A DNA stretch of 64,000 nt from contig NZ_WLYI01000006.1 in NCBI RefSeq assembly GCF_009707515.1, positions 62,001-126,000 of the forward strand. Direction: 5' to 3'. The DNA is from Pseudomonas karstica. GTDB lineage: Bacteria; Pseudomonadota; Gammaproteobacteria; Pseudomonadales; Pseudomonadaceae. The notes under the pieces were generated by a model. It made no database searches, had not been told where the DNA came from, and saw only the letters and a list, made by a program, of their open reading frames with translations. The position numbers and the translations under genes were made by a program. Positions 50,144 through 60,440 of this stretch are shown in pieces. How positions within the stretch are numbered: position 1 is the stretch's first letter; each line of letters begins with the position of its first letter.

Positions 50144-50887
50144 TTAGCGGGCGTACATGCCCCACCAGAAAACGTGGCCAAGGATGCTGATCTGCTCCTC
50201 CTGGATTCCCTGGAAGCTGTAGTCCTCGTCTGGATGCTCATCACGGTTGAAGCTGCGCAGGCGAACCCCTGAAGGCAAGCGATAGAGCTGTTTGACCCGC
50301 AACTGGCCGTTGTGATTGATCGCGTACAAGTCACCATCAACAATGTCGCCAATCCCGCACTTGCCAGCATTGACCCCCACCGTCGCGCCATCGCGCAACA
50401 CTGGCAACATACTGTTGCCACGCACCGTTACGCATTTGGCCTGGTCGAACTGCACACCGTTATGCCGCAGGCTGCGCTTGCCGAAACGCAGGCTGGCCTT
50501 CTCACTTTCCTCGATGACGAATCTTCCTGATCCAGCAGCCAATTCAACCTCGCGCAGAAAGGGGATCGAGACCTCATCATCGTTGACGGGGGTATCGTCG
50601 TCCCACAGGCTTATGTCCTTGAGTTCCGAATGCATAGGGTCGCGCTCGTTTCCCCGCGCGGACGCCAACGCCGCACGTCCGCGCAGTTGGTCGGTGCTGA
50701 CGCGAAAGTAGTCGGCGATGCGTGAGATGTGCTTGTCCGACGGATCAACAATCTTGCCACTGAGAATCCGGGACAGTGTGGATTGAGGCACGCCGGTACG
50801 CCGGTGAAGCTCCGTGGGGGAGATCCGGTCGCGGTCCAGCAGCTCTCTTAAGACGATAGAAACGTTGCGTTTTTGCATAACACGCAT
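50144..50887 (-). CDS. PrtR-like S24 repressor of a tailocin island
   Basis: This is a 247-residue repressor from the chosen ATG; the ATG three codons later is also possible, and neither has a strong ribosome site. The N-terminal helix-turn-helix is LHRRTGVPQSTLSRILSGK (about residues 24-42). The C-terminal S24/LexA-like protease has a cleavage-site Ala-Gly (VELAAGSG), catalytic Ser in RGNSMLPVLRDG and Lys in LRVKQLYRL. RecA activated by DNA damage should trigger self-cleavage and release lysis or tail genes. Confidence 0.85.
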   Translation of the reverse strand: MRVMQKRNVSIVLRELLDRDRISPTELHRRTGVPQSTLSRILSGKIVDPSDKHISRIADYFRVSTDQLRGRAALASARGNERDPMHSELKDISLWDDDTPVNDDEVSIPFLREVELAAGSGRFVIEESEKASLRFGKRSLRHNGVQFDQAKCVTVRGNSMLPVLRDGATVGVNAGKCGIGDIVDGDLYAINHNGQLRVKQLYRLPSGVRLRSFNRDEHPDEDYSFQGIQEEQISILGHVFWWGMYAR

Positions 50888-50923
50888 AGTGGGGACAGTT
50901 TCAATGGATGGCAAATGCTATTT

Positions 50924-50938
50924 TGCATATTTTATGCA
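50924..50938. promoter_or_regulatory. Candidate auto-operator of the S24 repressor
   Basis: TGCATA-TTT-TATGCA is a perfect 15-base palindrome 37 bases upstream of the repressor start, with a further TGCTATTT half-site alongside. Its half-site equals that of the palindrome at 50014. Confidence 0.55.
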
Positions 50939-51076
50939 CTGATCGTGCCCTTAAATAGCGTGTTGTTTTGTGAAATGCGAAGCGCCGACCTTGCGTGTTA
51001 ACCTTGCGACCATCGCAAAAATGCTGGGCCAAGCGCCCTTTGCCCCATCACTTTCAACGAATCCGCTAAGTATCTG

Positions 51077-53668
51077 ATGAGTAAGAACACTTCTGACCTG
51101 TCCTCCCACACCCCGATGATGCAGCAGTACTGGCGCCTGAAAAACCAGCACCCTGATCAGTTGATGTTCTATCGCATGGGCGACTTCTACGAGATCTTCT
51201 ACGAAGATGCGAAGAAGGCCGCCAAGTTGCTGGATATCACCCTGACGGCGCGCGGCCAGTCGGCCGGGCAGGCGATTCCGATGTGCGGGATTCCCTATCA
51301 CTCGTTGGAAGGTTACCTGGTCAAGCTGGTCAAGCTCGGTGAGTCGGTAGTGATCTGTGAGCAGATCGGCGACCCGGCCACCAGCAAGGGGCCGGTGGAG
51401 CGTCAGGTGGTGCGCATTATTACCCCGGGGACGGTGAGTGATGAGGCGCTGCTGGATGAACGTCGCGATAACCTGATCGCGGCGGTATTGGGGGATGAGC
51501 GGCTGTTCGGCCTGGCTGTACTGGATATCACCAGCGGCAACTTCAGCGTGCTGGAGATCAAGGGCTGGGAGAATTTGCTGGCCGAGTTGGAACGCATCAA
51601 TCCGGTAGAACTGATGATTCCCGATGATTGGCCCAAGGACCTGCCAGCGGAGCGGCGTCGTGGGACCAAGCGACGTGCGCCGTGGGACTTTGAACGTGAC
51701 TCGGCATTAAAAAGCTTGTGCCAGCAGTTCTCGGTACAGGACCTCAAGGGCTTTGGTTGCGAAAACCTGACCCTGGCCATCGGCGCCGCCGGTTGCCTGC
51801 TCAACTACGCCAAGGAAACCCAGCGCACCGCCCTGCCGCATTTGCGCAGCCTGCGTCATGAGCGCCTGGATGACACTGTGGTGCTGGATGGCGCCAGCCG
51901 TCGCAACCTGGAACTGGACACCAACCTGGCCGGCGGCCGCGACAACACCCTGCAATCGGTGGTCGACCGTTGCCAGACCGCCATGGGCAGCCGTTTGCTG
52001 ACCCGCTGGCTGAACCGTCCGCTACGGGACTTGAGCGTGCTGCAAGCGCGCCAGTCGTCTATTACCTGCCTGCTGGACAGTTACCACTTTGAAAAGCTGC
52101 AACCGCAGCTCAAGGAGATCGGCGATATAGAGCGAATCCTTGCGCGAATCGGCTTGCGTAACGCACGCCCTCGTGACCTCGCGCGCCTGCGGGACGCCCT
52201 GGGCGCCCTGCCTCAACTGCAAGTGGCGATGACCGAACTGGAAGCTGTGCACCTGCAGCAGCTTGCAGTAACTGCCGGCACTTACCCGGAGCTGGCGGCC
52301 CTGCTGGAAAAAGCCATCATCGATAACCCACCTGCAATCATCCGTGACGGCGGTGTACTGAAGACCGGTTACGACAGCGAACTGGATGAACTGCAAGCCC
52401 TGAGCGAAAACGCCGGGCAATTCCTGATTGACTTGGAAGCCCGTGAGAAAGCCCGCACCGGCCTGACCAACTTGAAAGTCGGCTACAACCGCGTCCACGG
52501 CTACTTTATCGAGTTGCCGAGCAAGCAGGCCGAGCAGGCACCTATCGACTACCAACGACGCCAGACTCTCAAGGGTGCCGAGCGCTTTATCACGCCGGAG
52601 CTCAAAGCCTTCGAAGACAAGGCGCTGTCGGCCAAGAGCCGGGCCCTGGCTCGCGAGAAGATGCTTTACGAAGCCTTGCTTGAGGACTTGATCGGCAAAC
52701 TTGCGCCCTTGCAGGACACCGCTGCTGCCCTGGCGGAACTGGACGTACTGAGCAACCTGGCCGAACGAGCCCTGAACCTTGACCTGAACTGCCCGCGTTT
52801 TGTCAGTGAGCCGTGTATGCGTATCGTCCAGGGCCGTCACCCGGTGGTGGAGCAAGTGTTGACCACCCCGTTCGTGGCCAACGACCTGTCCCTGGACGAC
52901 GACACCCGAATGCTGGTGATCACCGGTCCGAACATGGGCGGTAAATCCACCTATATGCGCCAGACCGCGTTGATCGTACTGCTGGCTCATATCGGCAGTT
53001 TCGTGCCGGCGGCCAGTTGCGAATTGTCCCTGGTGGACCGAATCTTCACCCGGATCGGTTCCAGCGATGACTTGGCCGGTGGTCGTTCGACCTTTATGGT
53101 CGAAATGAGCGAGACCGCCAACATCCTGCACAATGCTACCGAACGCAGCCTGGTGCTGATGGACGAAGTAGGTCGTGGCACCAGCACCTTCGACGGGTTG
53201 TCCCTGGCCTGGGCGGCGGCCGAGCGTCTGGCGTACCTGCGTGCCTATACGCTATTTGCCACACACTACTTTGAACTGACCGTGCTGCCGGAAAACGAGC
53301 CGCTGGTCGCCAACGTGCACCTCAATGCGACCGAGCACAACGAGCGCATCGTGTTCCTGCACCATGTGCTGCCAGGCCCGGCGAGCCAGAGCTATGGCCT
53401 GGCCGTGGCTCAATTGGCCGGCGTTCCAAACGAAGTCATCACCCGTGCCCGTGAGCACCTGAGTCGCCTGGAGACCACCGCCCTGCCCCACGAATTGCCC
53501 GTGGCCAGCCCGGCGAAAGCTTCCAGCAAATCCAGCGCCCCACATCAGAGCGATATGTTCGCCAGCCTGCCCCATCCGGTCCTGGATGAGTTGGCAAAGC
53601 TTGACCTGGACGACCTGACGCCACGAAAAGCGCTGGAAATGCTCTATGCACTGAAGACACGGATCTAA
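51077..53668 (+). CDS. mutS: DNA mismatch repair protein MutS
   Basis: This 863-residue protein recognises mismatches. The N-terminal mismatch-binding domain has the Phe-x-Glu motif in [16 protein letters not shown] (residues 31-46). The ATPase Walker A is GPNMGGKST (about residues 617-625), followed by [12 protein letters not shown], and a C-terminal helix-turn-helix ends the protein. It forms one border of the tailocin locus and is followed by fdxA. Confidence 0.98.
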   Translation: MSKNTSDLSSHTPMMQQYWRLKNQHPDQLMFYRMGDFYEIFYEDAKKAAKLLDITLTARGQSAGQAIPMCGIPYHSLEGYLVKLVKLGESVVICEQIGDPATSKGPVERQVVRIITPGTVSDEALLDERRDNLIAAVLGDERLFGLAVLDITSGNFSVLEIKGWENLLAELERINPVELMIPDDWPKDLPAERRRGTKRRAPWDFERDSALKSLCQQFSVQDLKGFGCENLTLAIGAAGCLLNYAKETQRTALPHLRSLRHERLDDTVVLDGASRRNLELDTNLAGGRDNTLQSVVDRCQTAMGSRLLTRWLNRPLRDLSVLQARQSSITCLLDSYHFEKLQPQLKEIGDIERILARIGLRNARPRDLARLRDALGALPQLQVAMTELEAVHLQQLAVTAGTYPELAALLEKAIIDNPPAIIRDGGVLKTGYDSELDELQALSENAGQFLIDLEAREKARTGLTNLKVGYNRVHGYFIELPSKQAEQAPIDYQRRQTLKGAERFITPELKAFEDKALSAKSRALAREKMLYEALLEDLIGKLAPLQDTAAALAELDVLSNLAERALNLDLNCPRFVSEPCMRIVQGRHPVVEQVLTTPFVANDLSLDDDTRMLVITGPNMGGKSTYMRQTALIVLLAHIGSFVPAASCELSLVDRIFTRIGSSDDLAGGRSTFMVEMSETANILHNATERSLVLMDEVGRGTSTFDGLSLAWAAAERLAYLRAYTLFATHYFELTVLPENEPLVANVHLNATEHNERIVFLHHVLPGPASQSYGLAVAQLAGVPNEVITRAREHLSRLETTALPHELPVASPAKASSKSSAPHQSDMFASLPHPVLDELAKLDLDDLTPRKALEMLYALKTRI

Positions 53669-53810
53669 CGCAGACGCTTGCAAGCTGATAGAATCTCGCG
53701 CGGTTTGGGATGCTGCTGGCTTTTAGCCTGGCCCGTAGACTATCGCTCCCGAACCTCGCGAGCCCCACCACACGGGGTTTCGCTGCCGCCGCCTGAGGAG
53801 AAAATTAGAA

Positions 53811-54134
53811 ATGACCTTCGTCGTCACCGACAACTGCATCAAGTGCAAGTACACCGACTGCGTAGAAGTCTGTCCGGTGGACTGCTTTTACGAAGGCCCG
53901 AACTTCCTGGTGATCCACCCGGATGAGTGCATTGACTGCGCGCTGTGCGAGCCAGAATGCCCGGCCGTCGCGATTTTTTCCGAGGACGAAGTCCCGGCAG
54001 AGATGCAGGAGTTTATTCAGTTGAACGTCGACCTGGCGGAAGTCTGGCCGAATATCACTGAGCGCAAAGACCCGATGCCGGATGCGGCAGAGTGGGATGG
54101 CAAAAAAGGCAAGATTGCAGACCTCGAGCGCTGA
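53811..54134 (+). CDS. fdxA: Seven-iron ferredoxin FdxA
   Basis: This 107-residue ferredoxin carries a [3Fe-4S] and a [4Fe-4S] cluster. The cysteines are in [17 protein letters not shown] (residues 9-25) and [12 protein letters not shown] (about residues 40-51). It follows mutS in many pseudomonads. A GGAG site precedes the ATG. Confidence 0.95.
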   Translation: MTFVVTDNCIKCKYTDCVEVCPVDCFYEGPNFLVIHPDECIDCALCEPECPAVAIFSEDEVPAEMQEFIQLNVDLAEVWPNITERKDPMPDAAEWDGKKGKIADLER

Positions 54135-54151
54135 TAGCGTCGTCGCTCTTC

Positions 54152-54175
54152 AAAAGGCCCCTTGCGGGCCTTTTT
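54152..54175 (+). terminator. Terminator of fdxA
   Basis: AAGGCCC / GGGCCTT stem with a five-base loop and five T. Confidence 0.85.
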
Positions 54176-54213
54176 GCATTTCTGGCACTGGCTTTTTACT
54201 TTTCTGCAGGCAT

Positions 54214-54347
54214 AAAAAAAGGGGCGGTTTGACCCGCCCACATTTTTTCCCTAGTCCCTGTGTTCCTTTTCATCATCCTGATGAATCGCATCCTGCGACG
54301 TTCCCTGAGTCATCGATCCTTGATGACTGTGTCAATCCGTGGACACA
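54214..54347 (-). ncRNA. rsmZ: RsmZ regulatory RNA
   Basis: This roughly 134-nucleotide RNA is read leftward. Eight GGA triplets, several in hairpin loops such as TCATCAGGATGATGA and CGCAGGATGCG, would bind and sequester the translational repressors RsmA/RsmE. A GGGCGG/CCGCCC hairpin with a T-run ends it. A TACTAT -10 box (54354-54359) fixes the 5-prime end to within a few bases. The place after fdxA matches RsmZ in P. aeruginosa and P. fluorescens. Confidence 0.92.
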
Positions 54348-54517
54348 GGGCTGATAGTAGAGACTTCCCGATTAAGTTCAATGGGAACCCATCGCAAGCA
54401 CTGCAAGCCTGCCATGCTGAACAATAAAAAATAATTGTTATTTTTCAATTAGTTATAAAAACAACCCAACCATTCGAGACGTCTTGACCGAGTAAAAGAA
54501 CCAAACACTTACGAAAA

Positions 54518-54535
54518 AGTAAGTGAATGCTTACA
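54518..54535 (-). promoter_or_regulatory. GacA-dependent upstream element of rsmZ
   Basis: On the minus strand TGTAAG, six bases, CTTACT, one base from the consensus TGTAAG-N6-CTTACA. It lies about 171 bases upstream of the RsmZ 5-prime end, the usual distance. The DNA between is A/T-rich. GacA should activate rsmZ through it. Confidence 0.88.
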
Positions 54536-54590
54536 CCAGCCACCACGTAATAGAGTCATTCCCCCCTCACAGGCCTTACGAGCGACAACA

Positions 54591-54617
54591 AAAAGCCCCG
54601 ACAGCGTCGAGGCTTTT
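54591..54617 (-). terminator. Terminator of apbC
   Basis: On the minus strand AGCCTCGAC-GCT-GTCGGGGCT followed by T; one non-Watson-Crick pair in the stem. Confidence 0.8.
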
Positions 54618-54632
54618 TGGCTTTCAAGTGGA

Positions 54633-55727
54633 TCAGTCGTCGCTGACAGTAATGGTCGGCATTGCCTGGGCCCCGGCTTCCTGCAGGACAATTCGCGCAC
54701 CCACGTGACGAGCCAATTCCTGGTAGACCATCGCGATCTGGCTGTCGGGCTCGGCGACCACCGTCGGCCTTCCGCCATCCGCTTGCTCGCGAATCCCCAT
54801 CGAGAGCGGCAACGACGCCAGCAACTCGACGCCATATTGCGTGGCCAACTTCTCACCACCACCTTCGCCGAACAGGTGTTCGGCATGCCCACAGTTGGAA
54901 CAGATGTGTACTGCCATGTTTTCCACGACGCCCAGCACCGGGATGTTGACCTTGCGGAACATCTCCACGCCTTTACGGGCATCCAGCAGCGCCAGGTCTT
55001 GTGGCGTGGTGACGATGACCGAACCCGCTACCGGTACCTTTTGCGCCAGGGTCAGTTGGATATCACCGGTGCCCGGCGGCATGTCGATCACCAGATAATC
55101 CAGGTTGCCCCAATCGGTCTGCGTGACCAGTTGCAGCAGAGCCCCGGAAACCATCGGCCCGCGCCAGACCATCGGCGTGTTGTCGTCGGTCAGGAAGGCC
55201 ATGGACATCACTTCCACGCCGTGAGACTCGATGGGCACGAACCACTTCTGGTCCTTGATCTTCGGCCGGGTGCCTTCGGCGATGCCGAACATCACGCCTT
55301 GACTGGGGCCATAGATATCTGCGTCGAGAATGCCTACCCGCGCGCCTTCACGGGCCAGGGCCAGGGCCAGGTTGGCGGCCGTCGTGGACTTGCCCACGCC
55401 ACCTTTGCCGGAAGCCACGGCCACCACGTTCTTGACGTTGGCCAGGCCTGGAATCTGCGCTTGGGCCTTGTGCGGGGCAATGACGCATTGAATATCCACC
55501 TTGGCAGACTTGACACCCTCCAGGCCTTCAATCGCCATTTGCAGCATTTGCGCCCAGCCACTCTTGAACAGGCCCGCGGCGTAGCCCAATTCGAGCTGGA
55601 CCACTACCTGATCGCCCTGGACGTCGATGGCCCGGACACAGCCGGCGCTGACCGGGTCCTGGTTAAGATAAGGGTCGGTATATTGGCGAAGGACGGCTTC
55701 CACCGCTGCGCGATTGACGGCGCTCAT
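54633..55727 (-). CDS. apbC: Iron-sulfur cluster carrier ApbC/Mrp
   Basis: This 364-residue P-loop ATPase carries and delivers iron-sulfur clusters. A DUF59 (MIP18-like) domain covers residues 5-75. The deviant Walker A GKGGVGKST is at about residues 109-117, the switch region has DADIYGPSQG, and the cluster-binding CSNCG is near residue 279. It diverges from metG, a common pairing. Confidence 0.95.
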   Translation of the reverse strand: MSAVNRAAVEAVLRQYTDPYLNQDPVSAGCVRAIDVQGDQVVVQLELGYAAGLFKSGWAQMLQMAIEGLEGVKSAKVDIQCVIAPHKAQAQIPGLANVKNVVAVASGKGGVGKSTTAANLALALAREGARVGILDADIYGPSQGVMFGIAEGTRPKIKDQKWFVPIESHGVEVMSMAFLTDDNTPMVWRGPMVSGALLQLVTQTDWGNLDYLVIDMPPGTGDIQLTLAQKVPVAGSVIVTTPQDLALLDARKGVEMFRKVNIPVLGVVENMAVHICSNCGHAEHLFGEGGGEKLATQYGVELLASLPLSMGIREQADGGRPTVVAEPDSQIAMVYQELARHVGARIVLQEAGAQAMPTITVSDD

Positions 55728-55898
55728 GGGCTACTCCCGGAAAAGACAGACTAAAACAGGTGGCTATCCTAACCGTTCCCGCGGCCGAGGGGCATGCTTT
55801 CGCAACGATGGAAAACCCTGAAACAACGCCACGGGGTGAAATAAATTTCGCGGCGCTTTATAGTGGCCGACCTCCGTTTCATCAAGTAGCCGAGCCCC

Positions 55899-57950
55899 AT
55901 GTCCGAGCCACGCAAGATCCTCGTCACCAGCGCCCTGCCCTATGCCAATGGTTCAATCCACCTTGGCCATATGCTTGAGTACATCCAGACCGATATGTGG
56001 GTGCGCTTCCAGAAGCATCGCGGCAACCAATGCATTTATGTCTGCGCAGACGACGCCCACGGTTCGGCCATCATGTTGCGCGCCGAAAAGGAAGGCATCA
56101 CCCCGGAACAACTGATCGCCAACGTGCAGGCTGAACACAGCGCCGACTTTGCCGAGTTCCTGGTGGATTTCGACAACTTCCACTCGACCCATTCCGAAGA
56201 AAACCGTGAATTGTCGAGCCAGATCTACCTGAAGCTGCGAGACGCCGGGCACATCGCCACGCGTTCGATCACCCAGTATTTCGACCCGGAAAAGAAAATG
56301 TTCCTGGCCGATCGGTTCATCAAGGGCACCTGCCCGAAATGCGGCACCGAAGACCAGTACGGCGACAACTGCGAGAAATGCGGCGCCACCTACGCGCCCA
56401 CCGACCTGAAGGATCCAAAGTCGGCGATCTCCGGCGCCACCCCGGTACTCAAGGATTCCCAGCACTTCTTCTTCAAACTGCCAGACTTCCAGGAAATGCT
56501 GCAAACCTGGACCCGCAGCGGCACCCTGCAAGATGCCGTGGCGAACAAGATCGCCGAATGGCTGGATGCCGGCCTGCAACAGTGGGATATCTCCCGCGAT
56601 GCGCCGTATTTCGGTTTCGAGATTCCCGATGAGCCAGGCAAGTACTTCTACGTCTGGCTGGACGCGCCGATCGGCTACATGGCCAGCTTCAAGAACCTTT
56701 GCGACCGCACGCCGGAGTTGGACTTCGACGCGTTCTGGGCCAAGGACTCCAGCGCCGAGCTGTATCACTTCATCGGCAAGGACATCGTCAACTTCCACGC
56801 CCTGTTCTGGCCGGCAATGCTCGAAGGTTCGGGCTACCGCAAACCGACCGGCATCGCCGTGCACGGCTACCTGACGGTCAACGGCCAGAAGATGTCCAAG
56901 TCCCGTGGCACCTTTATCAAGGCGCGCACCTACCTGGACCACCTGTCGCCGGAATACCTGCGTTACTACTACGCCTCCAAGCTGGGCCGTGGCGTCGACG
57001 ACCTGGACCTGAACCTGGAAGACTTCGTGCAAAAGGTCAACTCGGACCTGGTGGGCAAGGTGGTCAACATCGCCAGCCGTTGCGCTGGTTTTATCCACAA
57101 GGGCAACGCCGGTGTACTGGTGGCCGAGAACGCCGCGCCAGAACTGACCGATGCGTTCCTGGCCGCAGCGCCAAGCATCGCCGATGCCTACGAGGCCCGT
57201 GACTTTGCCCGCGCCATGCGCGAGATCATGGGCCTGGCCGACCGCGCCAACGCCTGGATCGCCGACAAGGCGCCGTGGTCGCTGAACAAACAGGAAGGCA
57301 AGCAGGCTGAAGTCCAGGCGATCTGCGCCACCGGCGTCAACCTGTTCCGTCAACTGGTGATCTTTCTCAAGCCGGTGCTGCCGTTGCTGGCCGCTGATGC
57401 CGAGGCGTTCCTCAACGTCGCACCGCTGACCTGGAACGATCACGCCACCTTGCTCGGCAACCATCAGCTCAATGAATTCAAGCCGCTGATGACCCGCATC
57501 GACCCGGTAAAAGTCCAGGCCATGAGCGACGCGTCGAAAGAAGACCTCGAAGCCAGCAAGACTGACACCGGCGAAGCTGCACCTGCGGGTAATGGTGAAC
57601 TGGCGAAAGACCCGCTGTCCCCGGAAATCGACTTCGATGCGTTTGCTGCAGTGGACCTGCGAGTTGCGCTGATCCTCAAGGCTGAAGCCGTAGAAGGCGC
57701 CGACAAGCTGCTGCGCCTGACCCTGGATATCGGTGACGAGCAACGCAACGTGTTCTCGGGGATCAAGAGTGCCTACCCGGACCCGGCCAAGCTGGAAGGT
57801 CGCCTGACCATGATGATTGCCAACCTCAAGCCACGGAAGATGCGTTTCGGCATATCCGAAGGCATGGTGATGGCAGCCGGTCCCGGGGGTGCAGAAATCT
57901 ACCTGTTGAGCCCGGACAGCGGCGCCAAGCCAGGGCAACGCATCAAGTAA
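55899..57950 (+). CDS. metG: Methionyl-tRNA synthetase
   Basis: This 683-residue class I synthetase charges both elongator and initiator tRNA-Met. The HIGH-type motif is HLGH (residues 22-25), the zinc knuckle is CPKCG...CEKCG (about residues 146-162), and KMSKSRGT is near residue 333. A C-terminal tRNA-binding OB domain (about residues 580-683, [14 protein letters not shown]) makes the dimeric form. Confidence 0.98.
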   Translation: MSEPRKILVTSALPYANGSIHLGHMLEYIQTDMWVRFQKHRGNQCIYVCADDAHGSAIMLRAEKEGITPEQLIANVQAEHSADFAEFLVDFDNFHSTHSEENRELSSQIYLKLRDAGHIATRSITQYFDPEKKMFLADRFIKGTCPKCGTEDQYGDNCEKCGATYAPTDLKDPKSAISGATPVLKDSQHFFFKLPDFQEMLQTWTRSGTLQDAVANKIAEWLDAGLQQWDISRDAPYFGFEIPDEPGKYFYVWLDAPIGYMASFKNLCDRTPELDFDAFWAKDSSAELYHFIGKDIVNFHALFWPAMLEGSGYRKPTGIAVHGYLTVNGQKMSKSRGTFIKARTYLDHLSPEYLRYYYASKLGRGVDDLDLNLEDFVQKVNSDLVGKVVNIASRCAGFIHKGNAGVLVAENAAPELTDAFLAAAPSIADAYEARDFARAMREIMGLADRANAWIADKAPWSLNKQEGKQAEVQAICATGVNLFRQLVIFLKPVLPLLAADAEAFLNVAPLTWNDHATLLGNHQLNEFKPLMTRIDPVKVQAMSDASKEDLEASKTDTGEAAPAGNGELAKDPLSPEIDFDAFAAVDLRVALILKAEAVEGADKLLRLTLDIGDEQRNVFSGIKSAYPDPAKLEGRLTMMIANLKPRKMRFGISEGMVMAAGPGGAEIYLLSPDSGAKPGQRIK

Positions 57951-58070
57951 GCGCCTCGCCATACCGCTCCGTTGGGCTGCTCAGCAGCCTCGCGGGGCGC
58001 AGGCTACTGGGCTAGTGCTCTCTCCTCGCTTGCCGGATAATCAGGTCCTGTTCGCTTAACCGGCACGACC

Positions 58071-58649
58071 ATGACCGATATGCTTCTCACCCTTGTCAGC
58101 ACCGCCTTGATCAGCAACATCGTGTTGCAGATGCCCCTGGCTGCCGACTCGATGGTTGCATCTTCTCCAACCCTACGCCGGCAGGTGCATGCCCTGGGTA
58201 TCGCCACCACCTTGCTGATGGTGCTGAGCGGTGTTGCGGGCTATCTGCTGTATCACTTCCTTTTGCAGCCGCTGGCGCTGACATCCCTGCGCCTGTTTAT
58301 CTTTCTGCCAGTGACCGTGTTGCTGATCCAGCCGCTGCTGTGGGTGTTGTCTCGCCAGTTGCCCAAACTGTCGTTCGAGGGCTTGTGGCCGTTATTGCTG
58401 GGTAATGCCGGCGTGTTGAGCGTGGTGCTGTTGGGCACACAGGATGGCAAGGGCCTGGCCCACATGGCGACCCTGAGCCTGGGCACAGGCTTGGGATTCT
58501 GGTTGGTCTTGAGCCTGCTCACTGACCTGCGCCAACGCATCGCCGACAACGATATTGCACTGCCCTTTCGAGGCTTGCCGGTCGAGCTGATCAGTCTCGG
58601 TCTGATGGCCTTGGCCTTTCTGGGTTTCAACACAATGATCAAACCATGA
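58071..58649 (+). CDS. rnfA: RnfA-like membrane subunit without cluster cysteines
   Basis: This 192-residue inner-membrane protein has six predicted helices and matches RnfA/RsxA from end to end (ending [16 protein letters not shown]). The two cysteines that help hold the RnfA/RnfE [2Fe-2S] cluster in known complexes are gone: the LGLCPFMG region reads MPLAADSM and TTNCAVLG reads LGNAGVLS. The protein contains no cysteine at all. Its stop overlaps the rnfB start (ATGA). Confidence 0.85.
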   Translation: MTDMLLTLVSTALISNIVLQMPLAADSMVASSPTLRRQVHALGIATTLLMVLSGVAGYLLYHFLLQPLALTSLRLFIFLPVTVLLIQPLLWVLSRQLPKLSFEGLWPLLLGNAGVLSVVLLGTQDGKGLAHMATLSLGTGLGFWLVLSLLTDLRQRIADNDIALPFRGLPVELISLGLMALAFLGFNTMIKP

Positions 58650-59479
58650 GCCTGATTCAACGTATCGACGCACTGCTGCCACAAACCCAGTGCGGCAAAT
58701 GCGGACATCCTGGCTGCAAGCCCTACGCCGAAGGCATTGCCAAGGGTGAGGCCATCAACAAATGCCCGCCGGGCGGACGGGAAACCATCGCCGGGCTGGC
58801 GCAGTTGTTGAACCTGCCAGAACTGAAGCTGGACTTAACCCGTGGCGAGGCGCCCGCACAGATCGCCTTTATTCGTGAAGCCGAGTGCATAGGCTGCACC
58901 AAGTGCATCCAGGCTTGTCCGGTGGACGCCATCGTCGGCGCGGCCAAGCTGATGCACACCGTCATTATCGACGAGTGCACCGGTTGCGACCTGTGTGTCG
59001 CCCCCTGCCCCGTTGATTGCATCGAGATGCATCCGCTGACGAACGTTTTACCGATTGTCGGGGGATTGGCAGCCAACGATGGGCAGCGACAAGCCCGTAG
59101 CCTCAAGCGCGACCGCGCCCGGCACCGCTTCGAGCAGCGCAATGCGCGCCTGCAGCGCGAGAAAGAACAGAAACTGACCGAACGCCTGGCTCGTGCGAAA
59201 TCCCCAGCGCCTGTGGAGGCGGTGACAACCGATCCAGTCCAGGCGGCCATTGAACGGGTTCTCGCGCAAAAAGCTGCCGCCATGAACACCGCGGCAAAAA
59301 AGGCCAAGATTGAGCTCGCCATGAGTCGTGCCCAACTCCACAAATCCTTGAAGGCTTTCGGGCATCCGCCGACCTTCGAGCAGCAGTCGCAATTAATCAT
59401 CCTGCAGCAGCAGTTCGAAGCAGCGGAACAGGCATTGAATGAAGCGCAGCGCCTGGTGGATGCCCATGTCAGCGCCTGA
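58646..59479 (+). CDS. rnfB: RnfB-like ferredoxin subunit without membrane anchor
   Basis: This 277-residue protein would carry three [4Fe-4S] clusters: Cys16, 19, 24 and 40, then C81[10 protein letters not shown] and C111[10 protein letters not shown]. Known RnfB proteins begin with a membrane helix; this one starts directly at [15 protein letters not shown], so it is probably peripheral. A basic, Ala/Gln-rich, probably coiled-coil tail (residues 140-277) extends it well beyond the roughly 190 residues of E. coli RsxB. Confidence 0.88.
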   Translation: MSLIQRIDALLPQTQCGKCGHPGCKPYAEGIAKGEAINKCPPGGRETIAGLAQLLNLPELKLDLTRGEAPAQIAFIREAECIGCTKCIQACPVDAIVGAAKLMHTVIIDECTGCDLCVAPCPVDCIEMHPLTNVLPIVGGLAANDGQRQARSLKRDRARHRFEQRNARLQREKEQKLTERLARAKSPAPVEAVTTDPVQAAIERVLAQKAAAMNTAAKKAKIELAMSRAQLHKSLKAFGHPPTFEQQSQLIILQQQFEAAEQALNEAQRLVDAHVSA

Positions 59480-60440
59480 CACCGTCGATCATCAGCAACA
59501 GGCGATGAAACGGGTGTTGATCGCAGCAGTACCTGGGTTAGTGGCGATGTTCTGGCTCTACGGCTGGGGCGTATTGATCAATCTGTTTCTGGCGTGCAGT
59601 TACGCCCTGCTGATGGAAGCCGGCGTTTATCGGCTGCGCGGACATCCGAACGCCCGCGATATGAGCTCGATGGTCACCGCCACGCTGTTGGCCGTGGCGC
59701 TGCCGCCTTATTGCCCATGGTGGATATGCCTTGGGGCTGTAACCAGTGCACTGCTGTTAGGCAAGCACCTGTACGGTGGCAAACAAAACCCTTTCAACCC
59801 GGCCATGGTGGGTTACGCACTAATGCTGGTGGCCTTTCCACAACCCATGACCCATTGGCCCGCGCCCCACGGCATGGACTTGCTGGCGGGACTGCAACAG
59901 GTATTCGGCCTGCACAGTAATACGCCAGACGCGTGGGCCGGGGCAACTGCCCTGGATGTCCTGCATATCAATCGGAGCCTGACCATCGACGAGCTATTTG
60001 CCGCCAGTCCGGCCTTCGGCCATATCGCCGGCAGGGGCAGTGAATGGGTCAACCTGGCGTTTCTGGCCGGCGGGGTGTTTCTGCTACAGCAACGAGTGTT
60101 CAGTTGGCACGCGCCTGTGGGCATGCTCGGCAGTTTGTTCGTCATCAGCCTGTTGTGCTGGAACGGGTCGGGGTCGGACTCCCATGGTTCGCCGCTGTTT
60201 CACTGGTTCACCGGAGCCAGCATGCTCGGGGCCTTTTTTATCGTCACCGAACCGGTTTCCGGTGCCAAAAGCCCGCGGGCACGTTTGTTCTTTGGTGCTG
60301 GGGTGGGCTTGCTGACTTACTTGATACGGACTTGGGGCGGTTATCCGGATGGCGTGGCATTTGCGGTACTGCTGATGAACCTGGCGGTGCCGGCACTGGA
60401 ACGCTGGGCAACGCCAAAACAGCCCGCGGTGAACTCATGA
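59466..60440 (+). CDS. rnfD: RnfD-like flavin-binding membrane subunit
   Basis: This 324-residue polytopic protein has about nine or ten helices. The FMN attachment motif reads DAWAGAT with Thr161 as the likely link; the usual Ser before Gly is Ala. [18 protein letters not shown] and [18 protein letters not shown] are family stretches. The start lies inside the end of rnfB, so there is no space for an rnfC gene between them. Confidence 0.9.
   Translation: MSAPDTVDHQQQAMKRVLIAAVPGLVAMFWLYGWGVLINLFLACSYALLMEAGVYRLRGHPNARDMSSMVTATLLAVALPPYCPWWICLGAVTSALLLGKHLYGGKQNPFNPAMVGYALMLVAFPQPMTHWPAPHGMDLLAGLQQVFGLHSNTPDAWAGATALDVLHINRSLTIDELFAASPAFGHIAGRGSEWVNLAFLAGGVFLLQQRVFSWHAPVGMLGSLFVISLLCWNGSGSDSHGSPLFHWFTGASMLGAFFIVTEPVSGAKSPRARLFFGAGVGLLTYLIRTWGGYPDGVAFAVLLMNLAVPALERWATPKQPAVNS

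Noticed and set aside
55953..57962. Long open frame opposite metG (about 669 codons, minus strand)
   Set aside because: It covers metG almost exactly and has no motif or start signal. Long antisense frames are normal in GC-rich codons.
59439..59480. A hidden or broken rnfC between rnfB and rnfD
   Set aside because: rnfD starts inside rnfB, so no sequence lies between them and no remnant is seen.
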